In this document: one piece after another, positions 27,460 to 37,068 of the stretch
How positions within the stretch are numbered: the first letter of the stretch is position 1
Layout: every line of letters starts with the position of its first letter
Assembly: GCF_015477355.1 (NCBI RefSeq)
Contig: NZ_JADLRJ010000001.1
Location: forward strand, 682,001 to 746,000
Direction: 5' to 3'
DNA from: Nocardia blacklockiae
GTDB lineage: Bacteria > Actinomycetota > Actinomycetes > Mycobacteriales > Mycobacteriaceae
DNA length: 64,000 bases
The notes under the pieces: model-generated
Told to the model about the DNA's origin: nothing
The model's database searches: none
The model's input: the letters and a program-made list of their open reading frames with translations, nothing else
Made by a program: the position numbers and the translations under genes

Positions 27460-29766
27460 TCACACCCGGCTGGCGGCGGAGAAGGCGACCGCGGGCAGCG
27501 TGACGATCATGCGCACGTGCGTGCCGTCGCCGGTGTCGTCGATGACCAGTTCGTCGGTCAGCGCGCGCATCATGGCGATGCCGCGCCCGCGCGGGCCCGG
27601 ATCCGCCGGCAGCGGCCGCCACACGCCGGTGTCGGTGACGTCGATGGTGACCCGGTCCAGCTTGCAGTCGGCGGTCAGCTCCATCCGGCCCGGCGCCGAG
27701 CCGAGGTAGGCGTGCTCGATGCTGTTGCTGCACGCCTCGTTGGCGGCGGCCACCAGATCGGCGGCCAGTTCCTGCGGCACCGCGGCCGCGCTGAGCCACG
27801 CCGCCAGCTCGCGGCGCAGGGCGGCCAGGCGGCTCGCCTCGGCGGGGACGTCCACGCGCAGCGGCCGGGGCGGCTGCCGGTAGACCACCATGGCGACGTC
27901 GTCGTCGTAGCCGCCGGCGGGACGCAGCCGCGACAGCACCGCGTCGGCGACCTCGCGGGGCGGGTGCTCCGCCGCGCTCGACAGTTCGTCGGCCAGCTCG
28001 TCGAAGCGCATGTCGATATCGATGCCGCGCTGTTCCACCAGGCCGTCGGTGAACAGCACCAGCGTCGCGCCGGGCGCCAGGGGAGTGGTGGCCTCGGGAC
28101 GCTGCGGCGTGTCGAAGGTGGCCAGCGGCACCGCGCGCCCGCCCTCGAGCAGGCGGCCCTTGCTGCCCGGCGCGGCCAGCACCGGCGGCATGTGGCCGGC
28201 GCTGGAGTAGCGGATCAGGCCGCGCTCGGGATCGAGGATGGCGGCGCAGACCGTGGTGCACATGGCGCCCGGGATGCTGCCCGCGACGGTGTCCAGTTCC
28301 GCGAGCAGCTGCGCCGGCCCGGCCCCGCGGAGTAGCAGAGCCCTTGCGGCCGTGCGCAATTGGCCCATCACCACCGCCGCGGACAGACCGCGCCCGACGC
28401 AGTCGCCGACCACGACGCCGATGGTGCCGTCGCGCAGCTGCACCACGTCGTACCAGTCGCCGCCGATCTCGAGTGGCGGCAGCGCGGGTTCGTAGTGCAC
28501 CGAGAAGCGGGGCGGCAGCTCGATCGGACCGAGCATCGCCCGCTGCAGCGTCAGCGACGTGGACCGGGCGGCGTCGAAGTTGCGCGCGCGCTGCACCGCC
28601 AGGCTCAGATGTCCGACCAGCAGCGAGAACAGCGCCCAGTCGCCGGCGGAGATGGCGCGCGGCGCGGCGAAGCGCAACCACAGCGCGGCGTCGCCGGTCT
28701 CGCCCAGCGGCGCCACGATGCCCTCGGAGGTGGAGGCGCCCTCGGGGATCGCGAACATCGTCCGGCCCGGCCGCACCCGCGCCCGGTCCAGCAGCGCGCG
28801 GGCCCGCGCGTCGAGCACCTGGCGCGACACCGCCGCGGCGGATTCGGTTCCGCCGGTGGACGATTCGCCCGGACCGGTCGCCGGGTCGCTGTCCTCGGCG
28901 TCCGACACCGGGCCCGACACGTAGAGTTCCGGCCCGGTCTGGCGGTTCGGCCACACCGACACCACCGCGGTCTCCGCGCCGATCGCGCGCCGCAGCTCCT
29001 CGAGCCCGACGGTCAGCACCTCGACCACGCTGGTGCCGCCCGCCACCGCGGTGGCCAGCCGCGACACCGCCTGGTCGCGGGCCTGCGCGTCGTGCTCGGC
29101 GGTCACGTCGCGGATGGTGCCGACGAACAGGCGCTCGCCGTCCTCCGGCGTCACCAGCGACGAGGTGCTCACCGCCAGCCACAGCCGCCGCCCGTCGCGG
29201 TGGCGCACCGGCATCACGAACCGCGCGGCCTCGGTGCCCAGGTCGGGATACTTCGAGCCCTCCTCGGCCGCCCACGGATGCGGCAGCGCGTAGGGCGCCC
29301 CGTCCGCGCCGTAGCCGGTGATCGCGCCGAACGCGGAGTTGACCTCGGTGAGGGTGCCGCGCGAATCGGCGACGAAGAACCCGTCCTGCAGCGACTCCAC
29401 CAGCGCGGTGCGGAAGGCGTCGCGGCCCTCCAGATCTTCGGTGCGCAGGCGCTGCAGCTCGTAGCTGCGGTTGATGTCGAGGAAGCCGCGGGTCGCCACG
29501 TCCAGCGCGGCCAAGGTCTGCAGCAGGAACTCCAGCGCGGCCTCGGAGCGAGTGCCCGTGTCGGTGCCGCGGCCGGTCTCGACCAGACCGGCGCGGTCGA
29601 GCAGCCGGAAGTGGTGCTCGGTGAGATCGAGGATGCTCACGCCCTCCACCAGCGCCCGCCGGCCCAGCTCGTAGCCCTCGGCGAGGGTGTTCTGCGTCGG
29701 CGAATCCAGGTGCAGGCGAAGGGCATTGGCGTAGGCGTCGCGGAAGGCCGCCAGCACGGCGCTCAC
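27460..29766 (-). CDS. RsbU-type PP2C phosphatase fused to an RsbW-like kinase domain
   Basis: A 768-residue output protein of the stressosome. Order: RsbU N-terminal RsbT-binding-type helices (about 1-85), PAS (about 100-225), GAF (about 240-385), SpoIIE/PP2C phosphatase (about 395-610; GGDWYDVVQL, VVGDCVGRGL, FTDGLVEQRG, GYDDDVAMVV) and a C-terminal GHKL ATPase like RsbW (about 620-765; AANEACSNSIEHAY, RGRGIAMM). It would dephosphorylate the STAS antagonist and also rephosphorylate it or bind sigma. The GTG at 29766 overlaps the previous stop (GTGA), which replaces the much longer open frame upstream. Confidence 0.9.
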   Translation of the reverse strand: MSAVLAAFRDAYANALRLHLDSPTQNTLAEGYELGRRALVEGVSILDLTEHHFRLLDRAGLVETGRGTDTGTRSEAALEFLLQTLAALDVATRGFLDINRSYELQRLRTEDLEGRDAFRTALVESLQDGFFVADSRGTLTEVNSAFGAITGYGADGAPYALPHPWAAEEGSKYPDLGTEAARFVMPVRHRDGRRLWLAVSTSSLVTPEDGERLFVGTIRDVTAEHDAQARDQAVSRLATAVAGGTSVVEVLTVGLEELRRAIGAETAVVSVWPNRQTGPELYVSGPVSDAEDSDPATGPGESSTGGTESAAAVSRQVLDARARALLDRARVRPGRTMFAIPEGASTSEGIVAPLGETGDAALWLRFAAPRAISAGDWALFSLLVGHLSLAVQRARNFDAARSTSLTLQRAMLGPIELPPRFSVHYEPALPPLEIGGDWYDVVQLRDGTIGVVVGDCVGRGLSAAVVMGQLRTAARALLLRGAGPAQLLAELDTVAGSIPGAMCTTVCAAILDPERGLIRYSSAGHMPPVLAAPGSKGRLLEGGRAVPLATFDTPQRPEATTPLAPGATLVLFTDGLVEQRGIDIDMRFDELADELSSAAEHPPREVADAVLSRLRPAGGYDDDVAMVVYRQPPRPLRVDVPAEASRLAALRRELAAWLSAAAVPQELAADLVAAANEACSNSIEHAYLGSAPGRMELTADCKLDRVTIDVTDTGVWRPLPADPGPRGRGIAMMRALTDELVIDDTGDGTHVRMIVTLPAVAFSAASRV

Positions 29767-30395
29767 GGCAGTGGTTCCGTGTGCCCGCGGTGCCGCGCGG
29801 CCAGCACCAGGGCGTCGTCGGTGTCCTTGGCGTGCCGGCCGAGGATGTCGGCGGTGATGTCGGCGGTGGACTTGGCCATGTCGATGGCGTCGACGAAGTC
29901 GTCGACGATGCCGTCGGTGGACATCAGCAGCAGATCGCCCGGCCGCACCGACACTGCCTGGGTCTGCAGATTCGGCGGGAGCAGATAGCCGACGATGCCG
30001 CCGGTCAGCAGCGCGGTCGCGCGCACCACGGGCTTGCCGGGCCCCGCGGTTACCACGCGCGAATCGACGTTGCCCACGCCGAGCCAGTGCAGCTGGTCCT
30101 CGGAGCCGAACAGCGCCAGCGACACCGCGGCCCCGCGGGTGTCGGCCATCGCGCGGTGGCACAGCACCATCAGCACGTCGAGGGGTTCGGCGCGGTTCTC
30201 CGAGAGCACCTGCGCGGCGCGGTCGGCGGCCTCACCGGCCGCGGTGCCGTGCCCGAGGCCGTCGAGCACCGCGAACAGCACGGCGCCGCCGCCCGCGTCG
30301 AGCACGATCGACCGGTCGCCGGACACCTTCTGACCGGGTAGGGCACGGCCGGCGACGGCCCATTCGACCGCGCCGATGAAACCGTCATCGAACAC
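29763..30395 (-). CDS. SpoIIE/PP2C-like phosphatase, RsbX-like
   Basis: A 210-residue stand-alone PP2C-fold protein. Metal-binding Asp motifs are visible (FAVLDGLGHG near residue 43, LMSTDGIVDDF, DTDDALVLAAR). In Bacillus, RsbX dephosphorylates RsbR and RsbS and resets the stressosome; position directly after rsbT suggests the same role. It starts at a GTG (30395), overlaps rsbT by 11 nt, and its stop overlaps the start of rsbU/W by 4 nt. Confidence 0.85.
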   Translation of the reverse strand: MFDDGFIGAVEWAVAGRALPGQKVSGDRSIVLDAGGGAVLFAVLDGLGHGTAAGEAADRAAQVLSENRAEPLDVLMVLCHRAMADTRGAAVSLALFGSEDQLHWLGVGNVDSRVVTAGPGKPVVRATALLTGGIVGYLLPPNLQTQAVSVRPGDLLLMSTDGIVDDFVDAIDMAKSTADITADILGRHAKDTDDALVLAARHRGHTEPLP

Positions 30396-30807
30396 CGGTG
30401 GGTACCCACTTCCACATCTCCACCAGCGTCCCCTGACCCGGCGCGGACTCCACGAGCAGCCGGTCCATCAATCGTTTCGCACCCGGTAGGCCCAGACCCA
30501 GGCCCCGCCCGGTGGAATAGCCGTCCTCGAGGGCCCGGGCGATATCGGGAATGCCCGGCCCCTGATCCTGGGCCTGCACGACGAGCGCGCGCCGACCCTC
30601 GCGCTCCTCCACGGTCACGCGGATCTCGCCGGTGCCCGCGTAACTGGTGATGTTGCGGGCCACCTCGGAGATGGCGGTCGAGATCATGGTGATGTCGGTG
30701 AGCGTGAAGCCCAGCTTGGCAGCCAGTTCACGCCCGGCCTGACGTGCGGTCACGATGTCGTTGGACATCTTGACCGCGATCACCACGTTGTCGGCGGTCA
30801 CGGTCAC
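30385..30807 (-). CDS. rsbT: RsbT-like switch kinase
   Basis: A 140-residue GHKL serine kinase. The N-box AISEVARNITSYAG, the G1 box QDQGPGIPDI and the G2 box STGRGLGLGLPGAKRLMD are complete. In the known system RsbT phosphorylates RsbS and RsbR, leaves the stressosome and activates the RsbU phosphatase, which here carries a matching N-terminal domain. The GTG at 30807 overlaps the rsbS stop in GTGA. Confidence 0.93.
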   Translation of the reverse strand: MTVTADNVVIAVKMSNDIVTARQAGRELAAKLGFTLTDITMISTAISEVARNITSYAGTGEIRVTVEEREGRRALVVQAQDQGPGIPDIARALEDGYSTGRGLGLGLPGAKRLMDRLLVESAPGQGTLVEMWKWVPTGVR

Positions 30808-31178
30808 GAACCATCTCGCTGGAAGGTGGAGAACTTTCTGTTGAGCCAGGCCAGCCCTTCCTCGAGATCGAGCGCGGTGTGCATGTCTTCGAAGGTCAGG
30901 CCCAACTGGACCATGGCGAATGCCACCTCCGGTTGCAGCCCGACGATCACGGTCTGGGCGCCGCGCAGCTTCGTCATGTGCACGATGGTGCGCAGCGAAC
31001 GGGCGGCGAAGGAGTCCATCACATCGATCGCGGTGACGTCGACGATGATGCCTTTCGCGCGGTATTTGCTGACGTACTTCATCAAGTCGTCCTGCAGCCG
31101 CTCGGTATCGGCATCGGTCAGTGCCGACTGCACGGACGCGATGAGGTAGGTGCCCTGTTTCAGAATGGGTACCGGCAT
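30804..31178 (-). CDS. rsbS: RsbS-like STAS scaffold protein
   Basis: A 124-residue single STAS domain, the core stressosome scaffold that holds RsbT. The phospho-acceptor Ser is present in IDVMDSFAARSL, matching Ser59 of Bacillus RsbS. Length and lack of an N-terminal sensor domain fit RsbS rather than RsbR. It follows rsbR by 14 nt and overlaps rsbT by 4 nt. Confidence 0.93.
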   Translation of the reverse strand: MPVPILKQGTYLIASVQSALTDADTERLQDDLMKYVSKYRAKGIIVDVTAIDVMDSFAARSLRTIVHMTKLRGAQTVIVGLQPEVAFAMVQLGLTFEDMHTALDLEEGLAWLNRKFSTFQRDGS

Positions 31179-31192
31179 GGGCGCGCCCCGCG

Positions 31193-32086
31193 TCAGCGTC
31201 CGTGTCGATCGGTCACACGGGAGACTTCGTAGCCGAGCAGCCGCTCCGCCTCCTCGATGCCACCTTGCAGGTCGCCGACCGCCTTTATCTTCGATAGATC
31301 GAGGCCTATGGTCACCAGGACCAGGGCGATCTCCGAGGACAGGCCGGTGATGATGACGCTGGCGCCCATCAGGCCCGACGCGTCGACCGTCTGGACCAGG
31401 TGGTTGGCCACCGTCGAGTCGATCGACGGCACACCGGTGATGTCGATGACGACCAGCTTCGCGCGGTTGGCGCGGATGGCCCGCAGCAGCTGCTCGGTGA
31501 GCTGGCGGGCGCGCTGGCTGTCGAGCACGCCGATGATCGGCAGGATGAGCAGCTGCTCGCGCACCTGCAGCACCGGCGTGGACAGCTCGCGGATGGCCTC
31601 CTGCTGCTGGCGGATGACGCGCTCGCGCTCCTGCACGAAGGACACGGCCACGGTGTTGGCGATGCGGTTGGCGGCCGGTTCGTAGGCGTCGAGCACCCGC
31701 TTGAGCAGGTCGAAGTTCGACTGGTACTTCTCGAACAGGCTGCGCGCCAGCACATCTCGCAACAGCAGCACGATGCCGATGACCTCGTCGGTCTCGACGC
31801 CGCGGGGAATGATGCGCTCGGACAGGTCGCGGGCGTAGGCCTGCAGCGCCTCGACGCTACCGGTTTCCAGCACCTCGACGTAGTTGTCGTAGACCGAGGT
31901 GGCCTCGGAGAAGATCTCCTCCGGGGTCATGGCGGTCAGCAGCTGCGCGTCGGTGATGCGGCGCGCCCATTCCTCACGAAGCTCGGTGCGATTCTGACGC
32001 AGGTGTTCGACCAACTCCGGGAGGAGGTTGTCGACCTGGCCGGTCGGCCGGGAATCCGGCGGCAGGCCGATGGACACGTCGGACAT
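31193..32086 (-). CDS. rsbR: RsbR-like stressosome sensor
   Basis: A 297-residue stressosome sensor: an N-terminal all-helical domain (about 20-160, globin-like in known RsbR) then a C-terminal STAS domain (about 170-290). The two phospho-positions of RsbR have Ser or Thr (LDSQRARQL and PSIDSTVANH). First gene of the rsbRST-X-U/W operon, with GGAG before the ATG at 32086 and a SigF-type promoter about 100 bp upstream. A single RsbR means the complex would contain one sensor type unless paralogues exist elsewhere. Confidence 0.93.
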   Translation of the reverse strand: MSDVSIGLPPDSRPTGQVDNLLPELVEHLRQNRTELREEWARRITDAQLLTAMTPEEIFSEATSVYDNYVEVLETGSVEALQAYARDLSERIIPRGVETDEVIGIVLLLRDVLARSLFEKYQSNFDLLKRVLDAYEPAANRIANTVAVSFVQERERVIRQQQEAIRELSTPVLQVREQLLILPIIGVLDSQRARQLTEQLLRAIRANRAKLVVIDITGVPSIDSTVANHLVQTVDASGLMGASVIITGLSSEIALVLVTIGLDLSKIKAVGDLQGGIEEAERLLGYEVSRVTDRHGR

Positions 32087-32182
32087 TGGAAACTCCTGCC
32101 CCTTTCGTAAGGGTAGGTGGCTACTCGTCAGGTGGCTCGCACGGCTGCTAACAGCATGCCATTACGAGCCTAGTCTTACCCG

Positions 32183-32207
32183 ATACCCGATGGGACACAA
32201 AACAAAC
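32183..32207 (-). promoter_or_regulatory. SigB/SigF-type promoter of the stressosome operon
   Basis: On the minus strand: GTTT (32207-32204), exactly 15 bp, GGGTAT (32188-32183), a perfect match to the consensus. It lies just after the MarR stop codon and gives a leader of about 90 nt before rsbR, implying positive feedback from the stress sigma factor. Confidence 0.72.
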
Positions 32208-32214
32208 ATCGCCG

Positions 32215-32727
32215 TCACGCGAGGTTTCCGCCGTCCTGCGGGGCCCGGGTGGCGGCGGTTTGCTGGTCGCCCGCTCGTCGGTGGTGGGCCAGCAGGGTGT
32301 CGTAGATGTCGGCGAGAGCGGCCAGCTGGTCGCGGTCGAGCACGTCGATCATGTTGCGGCGCACGCTGTCGACGTGCGCGGGAGCGGCGGTGTCGAGCAC
32401 GTCGGCGCCCTTGCCGGTCAGCACCGCGGCGGTGCGCCGGGCGTCGTCGGGGATCGACTCGCGGGCGACCAGGCCGCGCTTCTCCATCCGGGTGATCTGG
32501 TGGGACAGCCGGCTCTGCGACCACTCCAGTACGGCGGCCAGTTCGGCGAAGCTGCGCCGGTGGTCGGGGGCGTCGGCGAGCCGGGCCAGGACCGTGTACT
32601 CGACATAGGTGAGATTCGAGGCGCGTAGCGAATCGCGTCCGACAGCCGCGGCGATGAGGTCGCGGGTGAACACGAAGCCGAGCCAGGCGCGCTTCTCGAG
32701 ATCGTCGAGCCAACGGGGTTCGGTCAC
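32215..32727 (-). CDS. MarR-family transcription regulator
   Basis: A 170-residue winged-helix regulator. The MarR core is clear: LTYVEYTVLARLADAPDHRRSFAELAAVLEWSQSRLSHQITRMEKRGLVARE, followed by the wing DDARRTAAVLTGKG. The GTG at 32727 follows GGAGAGG. Its product ends just before the promoter of the stressosome operon in the same direction, so read-through into rsbR is possible. It is divergent from the fumarase gene, a possible target. Ligand unknown. Confidence 0.88.
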   Translation of the reverse strand: MTEPRWLDDLEKRAWLGFVFTRDLIAAAVGRDSLRASNLTYVEYTVLARLADAPDHRRSFAELAAVLEWSQSRLSHQITRMEKRGLVARESIPDDARRTAAVLTGKGADVLDTAAPAHVDSVRRNMIDVLDRDQLAALADIYDTLLAHHRRAGDQQTAATRAPQDGGNLA

Positions 32728-32840
32728 GATTCCTCTCCAGGTCCCTGATGCGTCATGCTATTGCCTCCCCGGCCTCGGCGACCACTCCTGACGACAGGTA
32801 CACCCCGACTGTTGAAGGTGCAACCTCATATGCCCGCCGA

Positions 32841-32859
32841 TGAGATTAGGCTTGCCTGA
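32841..32859 (+). promoter_or_regulatory. Candidate iron box (IdeR/DtxR-like) upstream of fumarase
   Basis: TGAGATTAGGCTTGCCTGA matches the IdeR consensus TTAGGTTAGSCTAACCTAA at 14 of 19 positions by hand count, with a central perfect dyad AGGC-TT-GCCT. It is 104 nt before the GTG of an iron-sulfur enzyme gene, which makes iron control sensible, but the match is partial. Confidence 0.35.
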
Positions 32860-32962
32860 GATCCGGCGGTCACCCGGTGCTGGTTACAGTCGAACCGCTT
32901 GGATTCATCCGGCTGCCCGAGCGCCTGTGCGCCGCAGCCACTCGTCGAGGAGTGTGCGAAAC

Positions 32963-34639
<1,677 letters not shown>

Positions 34640-34667
34640 GCACCGGGGAGCGCACCGGCGGCCGGGG

Positions 34668-34820
34668 TCACCTGTCGCGGGTGCGCAGTGCCCTGACGTA
34701 GTTGTCGCGGGCGCCGGAATCGGTTCTCGTGGGGGCGCGGGAGGTGAGCGCCACCAGCGCCGTGGCGCCGAGCGCCGCCGCGAGGGAAACGAGCACGTGC
34801 GCCGTCACGGGAAGAGCCAT
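34668..34820 (-). CDS. 50-residue single-pass membrane protein
   Basis: One hydrophobic helix at residues 5-26 (VTAHVLVSLAAALGATALVALT) then a basic tail, so the C-terminus is probably cytoplasmic. AGGAGG lies 5 nt before the ATG at 34820, which is a strong reason to accept it. Convergent with fumarase. No family recognised. Confidence 0.6.
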   Translation of the reverse strand: MALPVTAHVLVSLAAALGATALVALTSRAPTRTDSGARDNYVRALRTRDR

Positions 34821-34985
34821 GACACCCTCCTGACCGTCGGAGCGACAGACCACCGAACGCCTGCCACGGTAGCTGGTCGGTGGCGATTCCCGCTCGCGAA
34901 CACGCTGATTCGACGAAGTCGCCCGGTCGCGGCGGCCTCCTGGGGAACGAACGTGGTTTGCGAACCGATAGCCGAAAGGCGCGGT

Positions 34986-34991
34986 TAGGAT
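34986..34991 (+). promoter_or_regulatory. -10 element of probable leaderless promoter (M15 peptidase)
   Basis: TAGGAT ends 7 nt before the ATG at 34999, and no purine-rich ribosome-binding site lies between. Confidence 0.45.
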
Positions 34992-34998
34992 CTTCCGC

Positions 34999-35481
34999 AT
35001 GTTGCGTGGAGTTGCGGGGTCGGTCCTGGTCGTCGGCATCGGGATCGGCGGCTGGGCGGCGCCGCTCGGGCAGGCCGCGCCGGTGTCCAGCGAATCCGCC
35101 GAGGGCACAGCGGGTCTCGACCCGGCGCTAGCGGCGGCCTACACGCTCGCCGAGCGGCAGGCGCACGCCGAGGGCGTGCCGCTGTCGATCACCTCGGGCT
35201 ACCGCACGCCCGAACAGCAGAACGAGCTGTGGCAGGACGGCCTCGCCACCTACGGCAGTCCGGACGCCGCGCGCCGCTGGGTGCTGCCGCCCGAGGAGTC
35301 CACGCACGTGCAGGGCAAGGCCGTGGACGTGGGCCCCGAGGAGGGTGCGCGCTGGCTCGAGGCCAACGGCAGCCGCTGGGGCCTGTGCCGGACGTTCGAC
35401 AACGAGTACTGGCACTTCGAGATGACCACCGTCCCCGGCGGGGAGTGCCCCGCGCGCATCCCCGACGCCAGCGTGCGCTGA
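34999..35481 (+). CDS. Secreted M15 (VanY-like) D-Ala-D-Ala carboxypeptidase
   Basis: A 160-residue exported zinc peptidase that trims peptidoglycan stem peptides. A signal peptide covers about residues 1-27 (ending LGQAAP). The VanY domain shows SGYRTPEQQ, the zinc ligands His103 and Asp110 in STHVQGKAVD, and His139 in YWHFE. Two Cys (130 and 150) could form a disulfide. The protein is short, the catalytic domain only. It probably acts alone in the cell wall; no operon partner. Confidence 0.9.
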   Translation: MLRGVAGSVLVVGIGIGGWAAPLGQAAPVSSESAEGTAGLDPALAAAYTLAERQAHAEGVPLSITSGYRTPEQQNELWQDGLATYGSPDAARRWVLPPEESTHVQGKAVDVGPEEGARWLEANGSRWGLCRTFDNEYWHFEMTTVPGGECPARIPDASVR

Positions 35482-35658
35482 CCCGAGCGCCCTCGCGCGG
35501 CCAGCAATCCTCCGGTTTGCCGTCCGCATTCCGCGGACACGCCGATCGTCCTGTGCGTTACCGGTGTGGCGGACCCGCGAATCGGCCATCCTGGACAGCC
35601 GGGCGGGTTTCCGGCAAACGGTCGGATGTCCGAAACGGTGCGAGGCGATGGAGGTTCG

Positions 35659-35910
35659 GTGACACGGCGGGTGTACGGCGCGGACTATTGGTCGGTACCG
35701 ATCGAGCGGGCCGCGCACCCCGAACCCTTGGTGCCCGGCTGGACGCCCGGCTGGCTGCTGCTCGACCTGCCGACGGCGCTGCTGCTCGCCGTCTTCGTCG
35801 GCACGGGCTGGCTCGGCTACGCCCAGCCCGGCCCCGCCGAGGTGAGCGGCCCTTCCCCGGCCGTGGTGGTGCCCACCGAAGGGGCCCTCCCGGCCGTCCC
35901 CGCGCACTGA
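35659..35910 (+). CDS. 83-residue single-pass membrane protein
   Basis: One hydrophobic helix at about residues 29-52 (WLLLDLPTALLLAVFVGTGWLGYA) between a polar N-terminus and a Pro-rich tail. The GTG at 35659 is chosen because GGAGG lies 4 nt upstream; ATG 35626 is an alternative. I do not recognise it. It is followed by the repeat region in front of the WYL regulator. Confidence 0.6.
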   Translation: MTRRVYGADYWSVPIERAAHPEPLVPGWTPGWLLLDLPTALLLAVFVGTGWLGYAQPGPAEVSGPSPAVVVPTEGALPAVPAH

Positions 35911-35929
35911 ACGGCCTTGGGCGACAGAG

Positions 35930-36027
35930 GTTCTCGCGCGGCGGGCATCTAGGACTGATGGGTTCTCGCGTCTAGGACTGTGAGTTCTCGCGCGCAAGCG
36001 TATCTAGGACGATCCCGTTCCTAGATA
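35930..36027. promoter_or_regulatory. Repeated sites upstream of the WYL regulator
   Basis: Three GTTCTCGCG copies (35930, 35962, 35984) are each followed by TCTAGGAC (35948, 35971, 36003) at gaps of 9, 0 and 10 nt. The last TATCTAGGA (36001-36009) forms a perfect 9-bp inverted repeat with TCCTAGATA (36019-36027), 18 nt before the ATG at 36046. It is probably a multi-site operator, perhaps for the regulator itself. Confidence 0.55.
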
Positions 36028-36045
36028 TGCGGCACAATCGCGAGC

Positions 36046-37068
36046 ATGACCGACACTCCCGCACGCCTGCTCCGCCTTCTTTCCCTGTTGCAGACACCCA
36101 GGGAATGGCCGGGGAGCGAGCTGGCCGCGCGGCTGGGGGTGACCGACCGGACGGTGCGCCGCGATATCGATCGGCTGCGGGCGCTGGGCTATCCGATCGA
36201 CGCGACGATGGGCGCGGCGGGCGGGTACCGGCTGGCCGCCGGGGCCGCGATGCCGCCGCTGCTGCTCGACGACGAGGAGGCGGTGGCGGTCGCCGTCGGA
36301 CTGCGCGCGGCTGCGGGGCAGGCGGTCGCCGGAATCGAGGAGGCGTCGGTGCGGGCGCTGGCGAAACTGGAGCAGGTGCTGCCCGCCCGGCTGCGCCGCC
36401 GCGTGCGCGTGGTGAGCACCGCGACGGCGGCCGCCACCGGCACCGGGCCGCAAGCCGATCCGGAAACCTTGGGCGCATTGGCCGCCGCGGTGACCAACCG
36501 GGAGCGCGTGCGCTTCACCTATTGCGACGCCGCCGGTGCCGAGACGCGGCGGCACACCGAGCCGGCCGGACTGGCCGTGCGCGGCCGCCGCTGGTACCTG
36601 GTCGCCTACGACCTCGACCGCGACGGCTGGCGCAGCTTCCGCGTCGACCGTGTCGACCGCGCCCAGCCGACCGGCGCCCGCTACACCCCGCGCACCCTCC
36701 CCGCCGCCGACGCCGCGGCCTATCTCGCGGGCAACCGAACCGACTGGGGCACACCGGAATACCACGTCGACGTCACCATCCACGCCCCGGCACACCGTGT
36801 TTCGGGCCGGCTCGGCGAAACCTCCGATGCCCTGACCCCCACCGGCGAAGGGACCTGCCGACTGCGTGCCGCCCGCGACGACGACCCGCAGTGGCTTGCC
36901 GCCCGCCTCCTCGCCCTCGCCGCCCCCTTCGAGGTGCGCGAATCCCCGGAACTGCAAAGGGAACTGCGCACCCTCCGCGACATGATAGATCGCGCCCTGC
37001 CCACACCGGCCGCCGACGCCCAGCGTCGCGCGCCGCATGTCAGGCGTCGAGAATCTTGCCAGGATTGA
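36046..37068 (+). CDS. WYL-domain (YafY-type) transcription regulator
   Basis: A 340-residue regulator: DeoR-like N-terminal HTH (LLQTPREWPGSELAARLGVTDRTVRRDIDRLRALGYPI) and a WYL ligand-sensing domain at about 145-230 (RVRFTYCDA, WYLVAYDLDRDGWRSFRVDRV), then a C-terminal extension domain. WYL proteins sense small molecules or nucleic acid. The 3' end overlaps that of the convergent FAD-oxidase gene by 29 nt, so it is not in an operon with it. The repeat array upstream suggests autoregulation. Confidence 0.9.
   Translation: MTDTPARLLRLLSLLQTPREWPGSELAARLGVTDRTVRRDIDRLRALGYPIDATMGAAGGYRLAAGAAMPPLLLDDEEAVAVAVGLRAAAGQAVAGIEEASVRALAKLEQVLPARLRRRVRVVSTATAAATGTGPQADPETLGALAAAVTNRERVRFTYCDAAGAETRRHTEPAGLAVRGRRWYLVAYDLDRDGWRSFRVDRVDRAQPTGARYTPRTLPAADAAAYLAGNRTDWGTPEYHVDVTIHAPAHRVSGRLGETSDALTPTGEGTCRLRAARDDDPQWLAARLLALAAPFEVRESPELQRELRTLRDMIDRALPTPAADAQRRAPHVRRRESCQD

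Noticed and set aside
35659-35910. SigF-type promoter before the 83-residue membrane protein
   Set aside because: A GTTT is present upstream, but no GGGTA-like element follows at 14-16 bp.
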